Assembly: GCF_030272615.1 (NCBI RefSeq)
Contig: NC_081407.1
Span: 103,151,897 to 103,215,896 of the forward strand
DNA length: 64,000 nt
DNA from: Cryptomeria japonica
Lineage: Eukaryota > Streptophyta > Pinopsida > Cupressales > Cupressaceae
Direction: 5' to 3'
Part shown: in pieces, positions 48,459 through 59,610 of the stretch
How the letters are laid out: every line of letters starts with the position of its first letter
Numbering within the stretch: the stretch's first letter is position 1
The notes under the pieces: model-generated
The model's database searches: none
Told to the model about the DNA's origin: nothing
The model's input: only the letters and a program-made list of their open reading frames with translations
Translations under genes and position numbers: made by a program

Positions 48459-48815
48459 TCATTTCTCTATCTGTTGTGTGTTTGATTCTGAAAAAAAACT
48501 TCTTGATTTACCTCTTCTTTTGAAACGAAAGAATTTTAGACTGGGTTTGTTGGGTGCATCCTTGCTTCTTACTGTCAAGAATTTGCTACTTATTCTTTCC
48601 AGTGCGTTTATTTCACCATCTACCTTGCTGGTAAACTCCTCCTTGAAATTTTGGAAATTGGCACTATATGTGTATGCTTGTGAAATCATTTTGGAAATGG
48701 AATGTCCCTTATGGTTATTGATTTTGTGTCTTTTCGATTTTAGAATGCTTGGAGGCATGTTTCTTGTGCCCCTCTTGTGGACTTTACCACTCCCATGATG
48801 GGCTTGCCTCATCAC
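48459..48815 (-). other. Antisense ORF inside E5 5' LTR
   Basis: 118 codons on the minus strand, basic (VHKRGTRNMPPSILKSKRHK, KRRGKSRSF), no recognised domain. The equivalent frame is open over the same 118 codons in the 3' LTR (57132-57488) with about a dozen residue changes and no stop. A plus-strand frame of 121 codons overlaps it in both LTRs (48433-48798, 57106-57471), hydrophobic and probably the shadow. It may be a captured host exon or chance; see findings. Confidence 0.3.
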
Positions 48816-48829
48816 GTGGGTCGGTAGTG

Positions 48830-49035
48830 TCTTCTACCTATAGGTAGCAGAACTACTGGTGGGCAGTACCGCTACTAGTAGGTAGTGGGCACTACTGGTC
48901 GGTAGTACCACTATCAGTTGGTAGAGGTAGTGCTACGGGTTGGTAGCAGTAGCAAATGATTGATAGGGTTGTTACCAGTGGTAGTAGCCCTACCGATAGG
49001 TAGTGTCTATTGCCCCTGGCAGTAGCACAACCGCG
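48830..49035 (+). repeat. Self-complementary GGTAGT/ACTACC repeat block, E5 5' LTR
   Basis: Irregular units of about 20 bases built from GGTAGT(A/G) and its complement (C/T)ACTACC alternate, so neighbouring units can pair. A longer version is in the 3' LTR (57490-57770). Confidence 0.7.
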
Positions 49036-50825
49036 GGTTGGTTTGACCCCCGCTTAGCTTTGAGCCCTCACCGGTATCCAAACCGGTTAGTGTTAAGAAC
49101 TTAAATTTTATAAATGGAATGTTTAAAGTGGTATTGCATGATGTAATGTGATTTTCATGTGATTTTTATTATGTTGTTAATAAATTTATTAATAAAAATT
49201 AAGGCATGAATTAGAGATTCAAATTGGTAGTTTTGGATATATTCTGAAAATGATTTAAATGCCTGTTGGAATTCATGTTATAACCAGTTGTATGTATAAT
49301 GTGGATTTCATTTATGATAGAACATTGATTTAAGAATTGAATAATGTGACTGCTGCAAGAGTGTTTTATTTCATTTTTTTTTCAATCAATGATGTTGCAA
49401 GTGCTTATGATGCTGATATTCTCAAAGATTGTCTGAGTGCAGACTTGATGTATTTAGCCATCCTTGTAAGTGTTTATTGTGATATTTTGGTATGTGGTTC
49501 AGTCATCCTGTGGTGGTGTAATTGTTACCTTTGACCAAGAGATATATGTTAGCTCCATTGTCTTAACCATGTAGTGTCTTTGCCTTATGGTTAGTCAAGA
49601 GTCATTATGTCCTTATTTGACCACTTGTTTCTGATAGTGGTGTTATGGTTGTCTACTTCACCATAGGGTCCTCAGGGATTGACCATGCTTGTGTAGTGTC
49701 CTTTGAGAGAGTGGCTTTCACTTGGGGGTTGCACCCAAAGTGGTAGGTATTATGACCCAGTGAAAGTCAGATAATAACTAGTAATCTAATGAATTGATTA
49801 GGTGGGTAGTATCATAACTTTAATAAAGATAATTGTACCTCGTGCATAGGTGAGTGCTAGTACAAGGCTCATAATGTGGTGAGAAGGCCTGGAATGGAAA
49901 ACCAACCACCTTGTCTTCACGAAAGGCTAGTAGGGTGCGCATAAGACTCAGTTGGAGCTGGAGGTTGGGAAAGGTTACTAGGGCAATGAGTCAGGATCTA
50001 TGGAGGTTGTACCATGGTATCCATCTTAAGCTATGCGATGACACTCTCTCATTTGGTTCACTTGTGTTTTGTGATGTCAGTTCATTTGTGTTTGTGAAGT
50101 TGAGTCACCTAGATTGTTGTGGAGTCTTTTGTGCTATCATGGAGTCATATTGTTTTGTCAACCATGTCATGCTTATGCTTGTTTGAGGGTCCTCAGCTAT
50201 CTCCTAGCACGGTGGGGTGATTCCATTTGGAAATTACATGGTCAGGTGGTAGTGCCACTTCCCATCAGATGTTCAGATTTGTACCTCCATGCGAGGATTG
50301 GCTTCGTAGGTGTTCCTGTGGTTCTTGGCTCATGCTTCATCTCATGTTTTGAAGATTATTGGTATTTTTAGACCTATGTGGTCATTGTATCATTGTAATA
50401 TTGATCTTATGTAACCTTGTAATTGGATGAGATCTATCCCTTATGTTTATTGAGAAGCTATGTATTGGAAGAGCAATGTAATCCTATGTTTGGATGTTTT
50501 TATCAGTTTCCTTGATGATGTTAGTAAATGCTTATTGAAGTGGAAATTATGTTGTATCCTTTCAATATCTCTATGATGAATCTTTATTTGCTTATGGCTT
50601 CTTGTGATCAAGTGAATGATGCATATGTGGATTTATGATTTTGTGGAATTTATTCTTGAAGTTAATTATTCATTGGTAACCCTTAAGGAATTCTAGTGTA
50701 AGTCTTTCGCTTGTGTTATCATGCATGTTGTGTAAATGCACTTATGATGTTTATACTTTTTTTAAAAAAATTGTTTCACCCTTGTTGTGGGTTTCCTTTC
50801 GGGGATCCTAGAGGGGCATTACATT

Positions 50826-50837
50826 TGGTATCAGAGC
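50826..50837 (+). promoter_or_regulatory. E5 primer-binding site
   Basis: TGGTATCAGAGC two bases after the LTR end, complementary to initiator-Met tRNA. Confidence 0.9.
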
Positions 50838-50976
50838 CCATGTTTCAACACTGGGTACTCTGAGTTTGTAGTGAGCCCATTTGCCTTGACCTTTTTGTGT
50901 AGGTCTTGCGGTGTGATTTCATTGTGTCTTTCTTTGCCTTTGATGTGAACCTTTTTCTCTTGTGCAGTGTTAGGTC

Positions 50977-51262
50977 ATGGCTAGGAAATCCAAGGGAGGT
51001 CACCGCGTTGGTGGCCACACCAGAGGCAGAGGAGGAGGAAGGGGTCGAGGTTCCGATCGCCATAGTCCTTTAACACCACCCACTCATGCGAGTGTGGATA
51101 GGGATCAGTCGGTTCATCAGGAGGAACCACATTCAGTAGAGAAGGTTCCTGAAAGGGAGGAGCTATGTCAGATGTTTCATGATGTGCTAGCTAGACTAGG
51201 CCCCAGACCCCGGGTGGATCAGCCCATCCATGGCCGGGTAGAGGAGTTGCTTCAGCGGATTC

Positions 51263-51359
<97 letters not shown>

Positions 51360-52350
51360 CCCAGTCGACACGGATCCAGCTATCTTAGGGCACTTGAGGG
51401 ACTTGATGAGGTCTAATCCTCCCTTCTTTGATGTAAAAGGTATCGGTCTTGAGGCAGAGACCTAGCTTATTAGTTTAGATCGGTGTTTTGCTATGTATCC
51501 TTATAGTAGCAACACCAAGGCAAGGTGTGAGATCATGCATCTCGAGAGCTTCACATCTATCTGGTGGAGATTAGAGGAGGAGAGGATCGGTGTGAGCATT
51601 AACACTGCATCTTGGGAGATCTTTTTGGAGAGGTTCAAGGCATGATTCCTCTCACCCCAGTGGAGGTAGTCACGAGCAGATGAGTTCTATGCTCTGTGCT
51701 AGTTTGAGTTGTTAGTGGATCAGTTTGAGCACAAGTTCTATGAGCTCAAATAGTATGTCAGGATCGGCAATGACAAGGATATGCTTGTGCAGCACTTCTT
51801 GAGGGGTCTTAATGACTGCATTAGTGGAGGAGTGAGAGTTTTTGAGCCTACGTCAGTAGAGGTAGCCATGGCGAAAGCCAAGTTGGTAGAGCAGAACCAT
51901 AGTCGTGCTCATGGCGGCTAGTCTGGAATTCATATTGGGAGTGATCCTTTGAGTGGGTCTAGAGGTAGAGGGAATCAGTCCCAGACTGTTGCACCTTTTA
52001 GGGGTCCTCAGGCACCTACCAAGGGTGGACAATAGTAGCAGTAGTAGCCGCCGAGACTAAAGCAGTCTTAGGGCCACCAGGGTGGCATCTCTAAGTCCTG
52101 GAAGAGAAGGAGATAGCTGAGGGGTAGGCAGACCTTTCTAGGGAATTCTTCTTAGGGAGCATCCTAGGCCCCTAGTGGGGAGAGCTTTCAGCAGTCTAGT
52201 GGACAATCTGGAAGTAGAGGACCTGGCAGTGGAGCTTGCTTCACTTGTGGTCAGTTTGGCGACAAGGCCACTCTGTGTCCTTGACATTTGCATCAGTCGG
52301 TCAGTCAGATTCCAGCCACATCAGAGCCGACAATGGGGGATGCAGGTAGA
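50977..52350 (+). pseudogene. gag: E5 gag
   Basis: The frame opens at 50977 with a basic Gly/Arg-rich start (MARKSKGGHRVGGHTRGRGG). After residue 95 it holds a 93-base (GA)n run read as alternating Arg-Glu. The first stop is at 51463. Reading on in the same frame gives the gag core (SFTSIWWRLEEERIGV, LVQHFLRGLNDCISGGVRVF) and a CCHC knuckle CFTCGQFGDKATLCP (Lys where His is usual) near 52231-52275. More than a dozen in-frame stops are present, mostly TAG. The protein would form the capsid; it cannot be made from this copy. Confidence 0.75.
51265..51357 (+). repeat. (GA)n microsatellite in E5 gag
   Basis: 93 uninterrupted bases of GA repeats within the open part of gag, encoding about 31 alternating Arg and Glu residues. 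Confidence 0.95.
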
Positions 52351-52456
52351 TCTCATAGAGTTTTTCCAGTGGTGGATGATCGCCAGGCTGAGCATCAGAG
52401 TACTATGATTGAGACCACAGGTGTGTTGCGTGGTACCCCTATCTCTATACTTTTTT

Positions 52457-55400
52457 GATTCTGGTGCTTCAGATTCTTTTTTCTCTTCATCCACTGTGGA
52501 GAGATGTGGGTTAGTGTCTGCTAAGCAGGCAGATAGGTGGCAAGTAGTGTTGGCTACCGGTGTGTGAGTGTTTTTTGATGCCTTTGTTCCCAGTTGTGAG
52601 TTGGACCTAGGACCCTTTGTCACTTTAGCTGACCTTTGAGTCATTCCTTTGGGGTCCTATGGAGTTGTATTGGGGATAGATTGGTTATCATCTCACAACA
52701 CTCGTGTAGACTATCATCAGAAGATAGTAGAGTGTGTAGATGACCATGGTAGGAGAGTAAGGATCGTTGGAGTTCAGTGATCAATATCCTTACATATGAT
52801 TTCCACTATGCAACTTAGGCAGTGCATGTGTCAAGGGTGTCAGCTTTTTGTAGTTGCTCTTGAGGATATGGAGGCAGGAGAGAGTCAAGAAATCACTCTT
52901 GATGGTCACCCTATTCTTTGAGAGTATGCGGATGTGTTTCCTTTGGATATTCCTAGTATGCCTCCAAAACGAGACATAGATTTTTGCATTGACTTGGTTC
53001 CTGGTGCGGAACCTATTTCGAGAGCACCATATTGGATGACTACTCAGGAGTTGAGTGAGTTGAAGTTGCAAGTTGAGGAGTTGTTGGCCAAGGGATTCAT
53101 TCGTCCTAGTGTTTCTCCTTGGGGTGCGTCGGTTATCTTCATCAAGAAGAAGGATGGTTCTCTTCGATTATGCATTGATTATCGATAGTTGAATAAGGTA
53201 ACCATCTGGAACTGATATCCATTGCCTTGAATTGATGACCTCTTTGATCAGGTGAAGGGAGCCAAGGTGTTCTCTAAGATAGACCTGAAGTCTGGGTATC
53301 ATTAGTTGTGCATTCATGATGCAGACATTCATAAGATGGTGTTTCGTACTCGTTATGATCACTATGAGTTCATAGTGGTGCCATTTAGGTTGATGAATGC
53401 GCCTTCAATGTTCATGAGTCTTATGAATGGGGTTTTTTGCACCTACCTTGACCACTTTGTTCTTTTTTTTTTGGATGACATATTGATTTATTCTAGATCC
53501 ATGGAAGAGCATGAGGGTCACTTGTGTCAGGTATTGCAGTGCTTGAGGGAGATTCAGCTTTTTGTGAATTTGGCAAAGTGTGATTTCTTCCAATCAAAGG
53601 TGAGCTATCTTGGTCATATAGTTTCAAGAGAAGGTATATCCATGGATCCTTCTAAGATCCAAGCTATTGTTGATTATCCAACACCAACCAACATTTCTAA
53701 AGTTTGAAGTTTCATGGGTTTGGCCGGATATTACCGTTGCTTTGTTCAGAGCTTTTCTCAGATAGGCCATCCGATTACTTCTCTTCAGACGAAAGGGAAG
53801 AAGTTTGCTTGGTCAAAGTAGTGTGAATTATCTTCTCATACCTTGAAGGAACTCCTTGTTAGTGCTCCAATTTTGGCAGTTCCTGACCAATCCAGAGATT
53901 TCATGGTATGCACATATGCCTCTTTAGAAGGTATAGGTGCGGTGCTTATGCAGGATGGACGTGTGGTTGCCTATGAGTCTCGCAAAATCAAGGATCATGA
54001 ATTGAAATATCTATTTCATGACTTGGATTTGGCAGTTGTAGTGCATGCATTGGCTCATTGGAGACATTTCCTATTGGGGCGTCGATTTGAGATGCATGGT
54101 GATCACCGCAGTTTGCAGTATATTTTCACGCAGCCGAACTTCAATGCTCGACAATGAAGATGGATGGAATTCCTCTGCGAGTATGATTTTGAGGTTCGTT
54201 ATATTCAGGAGAATGAGAATATAGTGGCAAATGCTTTGAGTCGTAGGTGGCATGAGGTTGCAGTATTGTCCCTTGGTATGGACTTGAGTGAGATAATTCT
54301 TGAATTTCTTCCTTAGGACACCTGGTATCAGGATGTTAGAGCCATGGCGGAGTTTGGAAGACCATTGGAGGGTAGATATTCTAGATATACTCTTGAGTCA
54401 GATGGTCTTCTTAGACATCTTGGATAGATCTATGTACCTCCTTTGGAGGGTCTTCATGTTTTGATCATGATTGAGGCCCATCATGCACCTTATTTGGCAC
54501 ACCCTGGTGTCAAGAAGATGCATGTAGATCTTAGATAGATATATCATCGGGCTAGTATGAAATGTGACATTGCTGATTTTATGTCCAAAAGCTTGGAATG
54601 TCAACGGGTGAAGGAGGAGCATCAACACTCTGTAGGCCTTTTATAGTTGAATTTGATACCGGATTGGAAATGGGATATGATTTCCATGGATTTCATAGTA
54701 GGGTTGCCTGTTTCTTCATGGTGTCATGATGCCATCATGCTCATTGTTGATAGATTGACCAAATTTTCTCATTTTGTTCCTATTCGATCTTCTTACACTG
54801 TAGCAGTGGTGGCATGAGTCTTCTTGGAAGATGTGGTGAGGTTGCATGGGATCCCAAGGCGGATCATTTCTGATAGAGACCTTGTCTTTACATCGGCCTT
54901 GTGGACCTCACTTCAGCATGCTTTGGGGACCCAGTTGAACTTCAGTTCAACTTATCACCCAGAGACCGATGGTCAGACTGAGCGTGTGAATCAGGTCTTG
55001 GAGGACATGCTTCACATGTATGTTATGGATTAGCAATCTCGTTGGGAAGAATATCTTTGCCTTGTGGAGTTTGCTTATAATAACAGATATCATAGCTCTA
55101 TAGGCATGTCACCCTTCCAGGAATTGTATGTTCATCCTTGCCATACTCCTTTGAGTTGGGATCGGTTGGAGGATAGGGTGTGTTTAGGCTTGGAATTGCT
55201 TTGTGAGATGGAACAACAAGTTGAGCAGATTCGTGGGCATTTGGTTGCTGCCCAGGATAGGCAAAAGAAGTATGTCGATGCTCATAGAGTCGATCGCTAG
55301 TTTTCGGTTGGTGACCATGATTTCTTGAGAGTACGTCTGTGGAAGAGTCCGATCCGTTATGGAAAGGGTTCTAAGTTGGCACCTTGTTTTGTAGGCCATT

Positions 55401-55732
55401 TTGAGATCCTTGAGAGGATAGGACCTATTGCCTACCACCTTGCCTTGCCACTAAGTCTATCCCGCATCCATGATGTCTTTCATGTTTCTATTATTCATCC
55501 TTATCATTGTGATGTGACCCATGTTCTTGATTGGAATGCTTTGCAGGTCGAGGATAGGAAACTTTCCATGGAGCCCGTGTGCATCCTTTAGCATTAGGAT
55601 TTGACACTCAGGGGTCATACCATCAAGCAGGTAAGGGTCCTATGGGACCCCAGTGATGATTCCTTTGTGACTTGGGAAGATGCAGTGAAGATGAGAGCTT
55701 TATTCTTATCTATTTTAGGCTTCCACAAGTAA
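52457..55732 (+). pseudogene. pol: E5 pol: protease, RT, RNase H, integrase, chromodomain-like tail
   Basis: One frame runs from the protease motif DSGASDSFF (52457) to a natural TAA at 55730. A frameshift in the T run at 52451-52456 separates it from gag. [47 protein letters not shown] (catalytic pair intact), VSYLGHIVS. RNase H: CTYASLEGIGAVLMQDGRVV, HGDHRSL, NIVANALSR. Integrase: [18 protein letters not shown] (Asp), IISDRDLVF (Asp), DGQTERVNQ (Glu). The tail RVLWDPSDDSFVTWEDAVKM resembles a chromodomain. I count 20 in-frame stops: 11 TAG, 9 TGA, no TAA, and no frameshift after 52457. Confidence 0.88.
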
Positions 55733-55753
55733 GCCTAGGCTTGGGGGGGAGGA
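55733..55753 (+). promoter_or_regulatory. E5 polypurine tract
   Basis: TTGGGGGGGAGGA ends directly before the 3' LTR start TGTAGTACCCC. Confidence 0.8.
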
Positions 55754-58700
55754 TGTAGTACCCCTCCTCGATCAACCTCTTTGGTATGTTTTGAGTTACT
55801 TTAGTGACTGTTCTATGGAACATTATTTTATTTTGATTCGGATATTATGCAATATTATTTCATACTTTAACTAGATTTATGGTGTATGATTTTATGCAGT
55901 ATTTCAGTGCTTATGAGTAATGTTATTTTTTATGGATCATTATCATGGACTGACACTTTTCCCTTATATTGTGATGCATTATTTATATGTTGCATATTTG
56001 CAAGTGTATTGGGATGCATGGGGATGATTTTCCTTCACTCACTCCAGTGAGACAGGGAACGTCATGATTCTCCTTGATCGGTGTGTTTATCATGTCTGTT
56101 TGTATATTGTCTATATGCACGTGTGGTTCCTTGGTGCAGGACATTGCAGGTACAAGTACCGGATAGGTAAGGGGTATCGACTCCACCTAGTTTCATAGGT
56201 CTGAGCATATATATCCAATGGGAGTGGAGGAGATAGTTGTTGTACCCTAGCTTGACTATAGTTACACTCATGTGAGTGTTGTCAATCGGTTGTGTTTCCC
56301 CGTCTGGTTGTTATGCATGTCATGGTGTCTTGGTTTGGTCATTTGAGAGTCGTCATTTGATTTGTCTTGGTTTTGTGTATTTCCGTTTATTTAAATGATT
56401 ATTTAAATTAAATGGATGATATTATCTTGTGTTGGCGTAATCATTTAATTATTATGCTCTGTGATTATTGATTTATTAAATTGATGAATTCCTAGATTAA
56501 ATGGTTAAATGGCTTAATTTATTGTGTAAAGTTGCATTGATATTTTTTGTGAAATAAATAAATTGCCTAGCCATTTAAAAAGGTTAAATACTTATGTTGA
56601 AGGAAGTATTTATGGAAAAAGAAATAAATAAAAGCTTCCCTTTTTATTTTTCCATTTTGGCCTTTTTAATTTAATCATTGGAAATAATTATTATTTTTGG
56701 GAAAGAAATAAATCTGATTGCCTTTTTAGTTTTAAAATATTTAAATCTGATTGGATGAAATAACTTTAACCTAGAATCTTAGGTTAAAAAGATATTTTGG
56801 GCATCCATTCTAGGGATTCACGATAGGAGAAGAAGAGAAATTTTGGAGGAGAAGAAAATATTTCGGGAAAAATTACTGGAGGAGCTGGAAATTTGAACTG
56901 GTTGCAAGACTAGATTTTCTTCACCTCTTGCTTGCTATTTGCTTCAAGGTTGGAGGTTCCCTTCTTGTTTTGAATTTTCTTTTTAAAATTTTTAGTTTGC
57001 TTCCTATGTGTGGAAATTTATATAATTTTCTTGTAGATGTTTGTGGAATAATTGGAATGGAAGAAATAGTGTTTATTATTGTTGGTTTTTTGAAATCTAT
57101 ATCACATGTTTGCATTTAGGAAGGAAATGGTTCATTTCTCTATGTGCTGTGTGTTTGATTCTGAAAAACAACTTCTTGATTTACCTCTTCTTTTGAAAGG
57201 AAATAATTTTAGACTGGGTTTGTTGGGTGCATCCTTGCTTCTTACTGTCAAGAATTTGCTACTTATTCTTTCCAGTGTGTTTATTTCACCATCTACCTTG
57301 CTGGTAAACTCCTCCTTGAAATTTTGGAAATTGGCACTGTATGTGTGTGCCTGTGAAATAATTCTGGAAATGGAATGTCCCTTGTGGTTATTGATTTTGT
57401 GTCTTTTCGGTTTTAGAATGCTTGGAGGCATGTTTCTTGTGCCTCTCTTGTGGACTTTACTGCTCTCGTGATGGGCTTGCCTCATCATGTGGGTTGGTAG
57501 TGTCTGCTACCCGCAGGTAGTAGAACTATCGGTCGACAGTACCGCTATCGGTTGGTAGTGGACATTACTGGTCGGCAATACCACTACCAGTTGGTAGTGG
57601 GCACTACCGGTTGGCAGTTTCTCTACTGGTTGGTAGCAGTGCTACTGGTTGGTAGCGGCAGTGCTACCGATTGGTAGCAGCAGCCACCAGTCGATAGGGT
57701 TGTTACCAGTGGTAGCAGCACTACCGATAGGTAGTGTCTGTTGCCCCCGGCAGCAACACAACCGCAGGTTAGTTTGACCCCCGCTTAGCTTTGAGCCCTC
57801 ACCGGCCTCCAAGGCATGAATTAGAGATTCAAATTGGTAGTTTTGGATATATTCTAAAAATGATTTAAATGCCTGTTGGAATTCATGTTATAATCAGTTG
57901 AATGTATAATGTGGATTTCATTTCTGATGGAACATTGATTTGAGAATTGAATAATGTGACTATTGCAAGAGTGTTTTATTTCATTTTTTTTTCAATCAAT
58001 GATGTTGCAAGTGCTTATGATGCTGATATTCTCAAAGATTGTCTGAGTGCGGACTTGATGTATTTAGCCATCCTTGCAAGTGTTTATTGTGATATTTTGG
58101 TCTGTGGTTCAGTCACCCTATGGTGGTGTAATTGGTACCTTTTAGCAAGAGATATATGTTGGCTCCGTTGTCTTAACCATGTAGTGTCTTTGTCTTATGG
58201 TTAGTCAAGAGTCAGTATGTCCTTGTTTGACCACTTATTTCTAATAGTGGTGTTATGGCTGTCTACTTCGCCATAGGGTCCTTGAGGAGTGACCATGCTT
58301 GTGTAGTGTCCTTTGAGAAAGTGGCTTTCGCTTGGGGGTTGCACCCAAAGTGGTAGGTATTACGGCCCAGTGAAAGTTAGATAATAACTAGTAATCTAAT
58401 GAATTGATTAGGTGGGTAGTATCATAACATTAATAAAGATAATTGTACCTCGTGCATAGGTGAGTGCTAGTACAGGGATCATAATGTGGCGAGAAGGCCT
58501 GGAATGGCAAACCAACCACCTTGTCTTCACGAAAGGCTAGTAGGGTCCACATAAGACTTAGTTGGAGCTGGAGGTCGGGAAAGGTTACCATGACAGTGAG
58601 CTGAGACCTATGGAGGTTGTACCATGGTATCCATCTTAAGCTATGCGATGACACTCTCTCATTTGGTTCACTTGTGTTTTGTGATGTCAGTTCACTTATG

Positions 58701-59437
58701 TTTGTGAAGTTGAGTCACTTGGATTATTGTGGAGTCTTTTTTGTTGTCCTGGAGTCATATTGTTTTGTCGACCATGTCATGCTTATGCTTGTTTGAGGGT
58801 CCTCAGCTATCTCCTAGCACGGTGGGGTGATTCCATTTGGGAATAACATGGTCAGGTGGTAGTGTCACTTCCCATCAGATGTTTGGATTTGTACCTTCAT
58901 GTGAGGATTGGCTTCGTAGGTGTTCTTGTGGTTCGTGGCTCATGCTTCATCTCATGTTTTGAAGATTATTGGTATTTTTAGACCTATGTGGTCATTTTAT
59001 CATTGTAATATTGATCTTACGTAACCTTGTAATTGGATGAGATCTATCCCTTATGTTTATTGAGAAGCTATGTATTGGAAGAGCAATGTAATCCTATGTT
59101 TGGATGTTTTTATCAGTTTCCTTGATGATGTTAGTAAATGCTTATTGAAGTGGAAATTATGTTGTATCCTTTCAATCTTTCTATGATGAATCTTTATTTT
59201 CTTATGGCTTCTTGTGATCATTGAGTTAATGATGCGTATATGTGGATTTATGATTTTGTGGAATTTATTCTTGAAGTTAATTCTTCGTTGGTAACCCTTA
59301 AGGAGTTCTAGTGTAAGTATTTCACTTGTGTTATCATGCATGTTGTGTAAATTCACTTATGATGTTTATACTTTTAAAAAAAAATTGTTTCACCCTTGTT
59401 GTGGGTTTTCCTTTGTGGTTTTGGGTGGGGTATTACA
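55754..59437 (+). repeat. E5 3' LTR
   Basis: TGTAGTACCCCTCCTCG to GGTATTACA, 3684 bp, direct repeat of 47077-50823. It includes a second copy of the antisense frame (57132-57488), a longer self-complementary block (57490-57770) and the frame 57947-58204, which corresponds to 49337-49534 in the 5' LTR. Confidence 0.9.
57490..57770 (+). repeat. Self-complementary GGTAGT/ACTACC repeat block, E5 3' LTR
   Basis: Longer counterpart of 48830-49035, with about a dozen units such as GGTTGGTAGTGG and CACTACCGGTTGG. Unit number differs between the two LTRs of one element, so it changed after insertion. Confidence 0.75.
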
Positions 59438-59593
59438 ACATCAATCTCATATCAACTTGTCATATCAAATAAATTCTTCATATCTTAGACATCATCAATA
59501 TCGTTCATCAAATCTGGGACATCATATCGACATTTCGACACAAACATCATATCTGACAAATTTTCTTTGAATCAAAATGTGCACACACATCAC
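59438..59593 (+). other. E3 3' region, continued after E5
   Basis: Starts with the second ACATC copy and continues the CATATC-rich sequence broken at 47076, ending in CACACACATCAC. Homologous to E2 37570-37700. Confidence 0.7.
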
Positions 59594-59610
59594 TTCAAAG
59601 AGGGGCAACA
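59594..59610 (+). promoter_or_regulatory. E3 polypurine tract
   Basis: TTCAAAGAGGGGCAACA directly before TGTAGACACC; the same TTCAAAGAGGG as in E1. Confidence 0.7.

Larger units (their letters stand above)
47077..50823 (+). repeat. E5 5' LTR
   Basis: TATAGTACCCCTCCTCG (TG mutated to TA) to GGGCATTACA, 3747 bp. Differences from the 3' LTR include a (TA)n run at 47536-47562 that is almost absent there, an extra segment of about 110 bases near 49085-49200, and a shorter hairpin-repeat block. Confidence 0.9.
47077..59437 (+). mobile_element. E5: Ty3/gypsy chromovirus-like element with 3.7-kb LTRs
   Basis: 12.4-kb element with perfect 5-bp duplication ACATC (47072-47076 and 59438-59442). LTRs are 47077-50823 and 55754-59437, with an initiator-Met primer-binding site, gag, one pol frame and a G-rich polypurine tract. 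Domain order protease-RT-RNase H-integrase, the sequence style (TYHPETDGQTERVNQ) and a C-terminal chromodomain-like tail point to a chromovirus. The very long LTRs recall the Tekay/Del clade. Gag and pol carry many stops. It is inserted in the E3 3' region. Confidence 0.9.

Noticed and set aside
48433-48798. Hydrophobic 121-codon plus frame in the E5 LTR, resembling a membrane protein
   Set aside because: Overlaps the basic antisense frame; hydrophobicity is expected on the strand opposite a Lys/Glu/Ser-rich frame. Reported only with the antisense frame.
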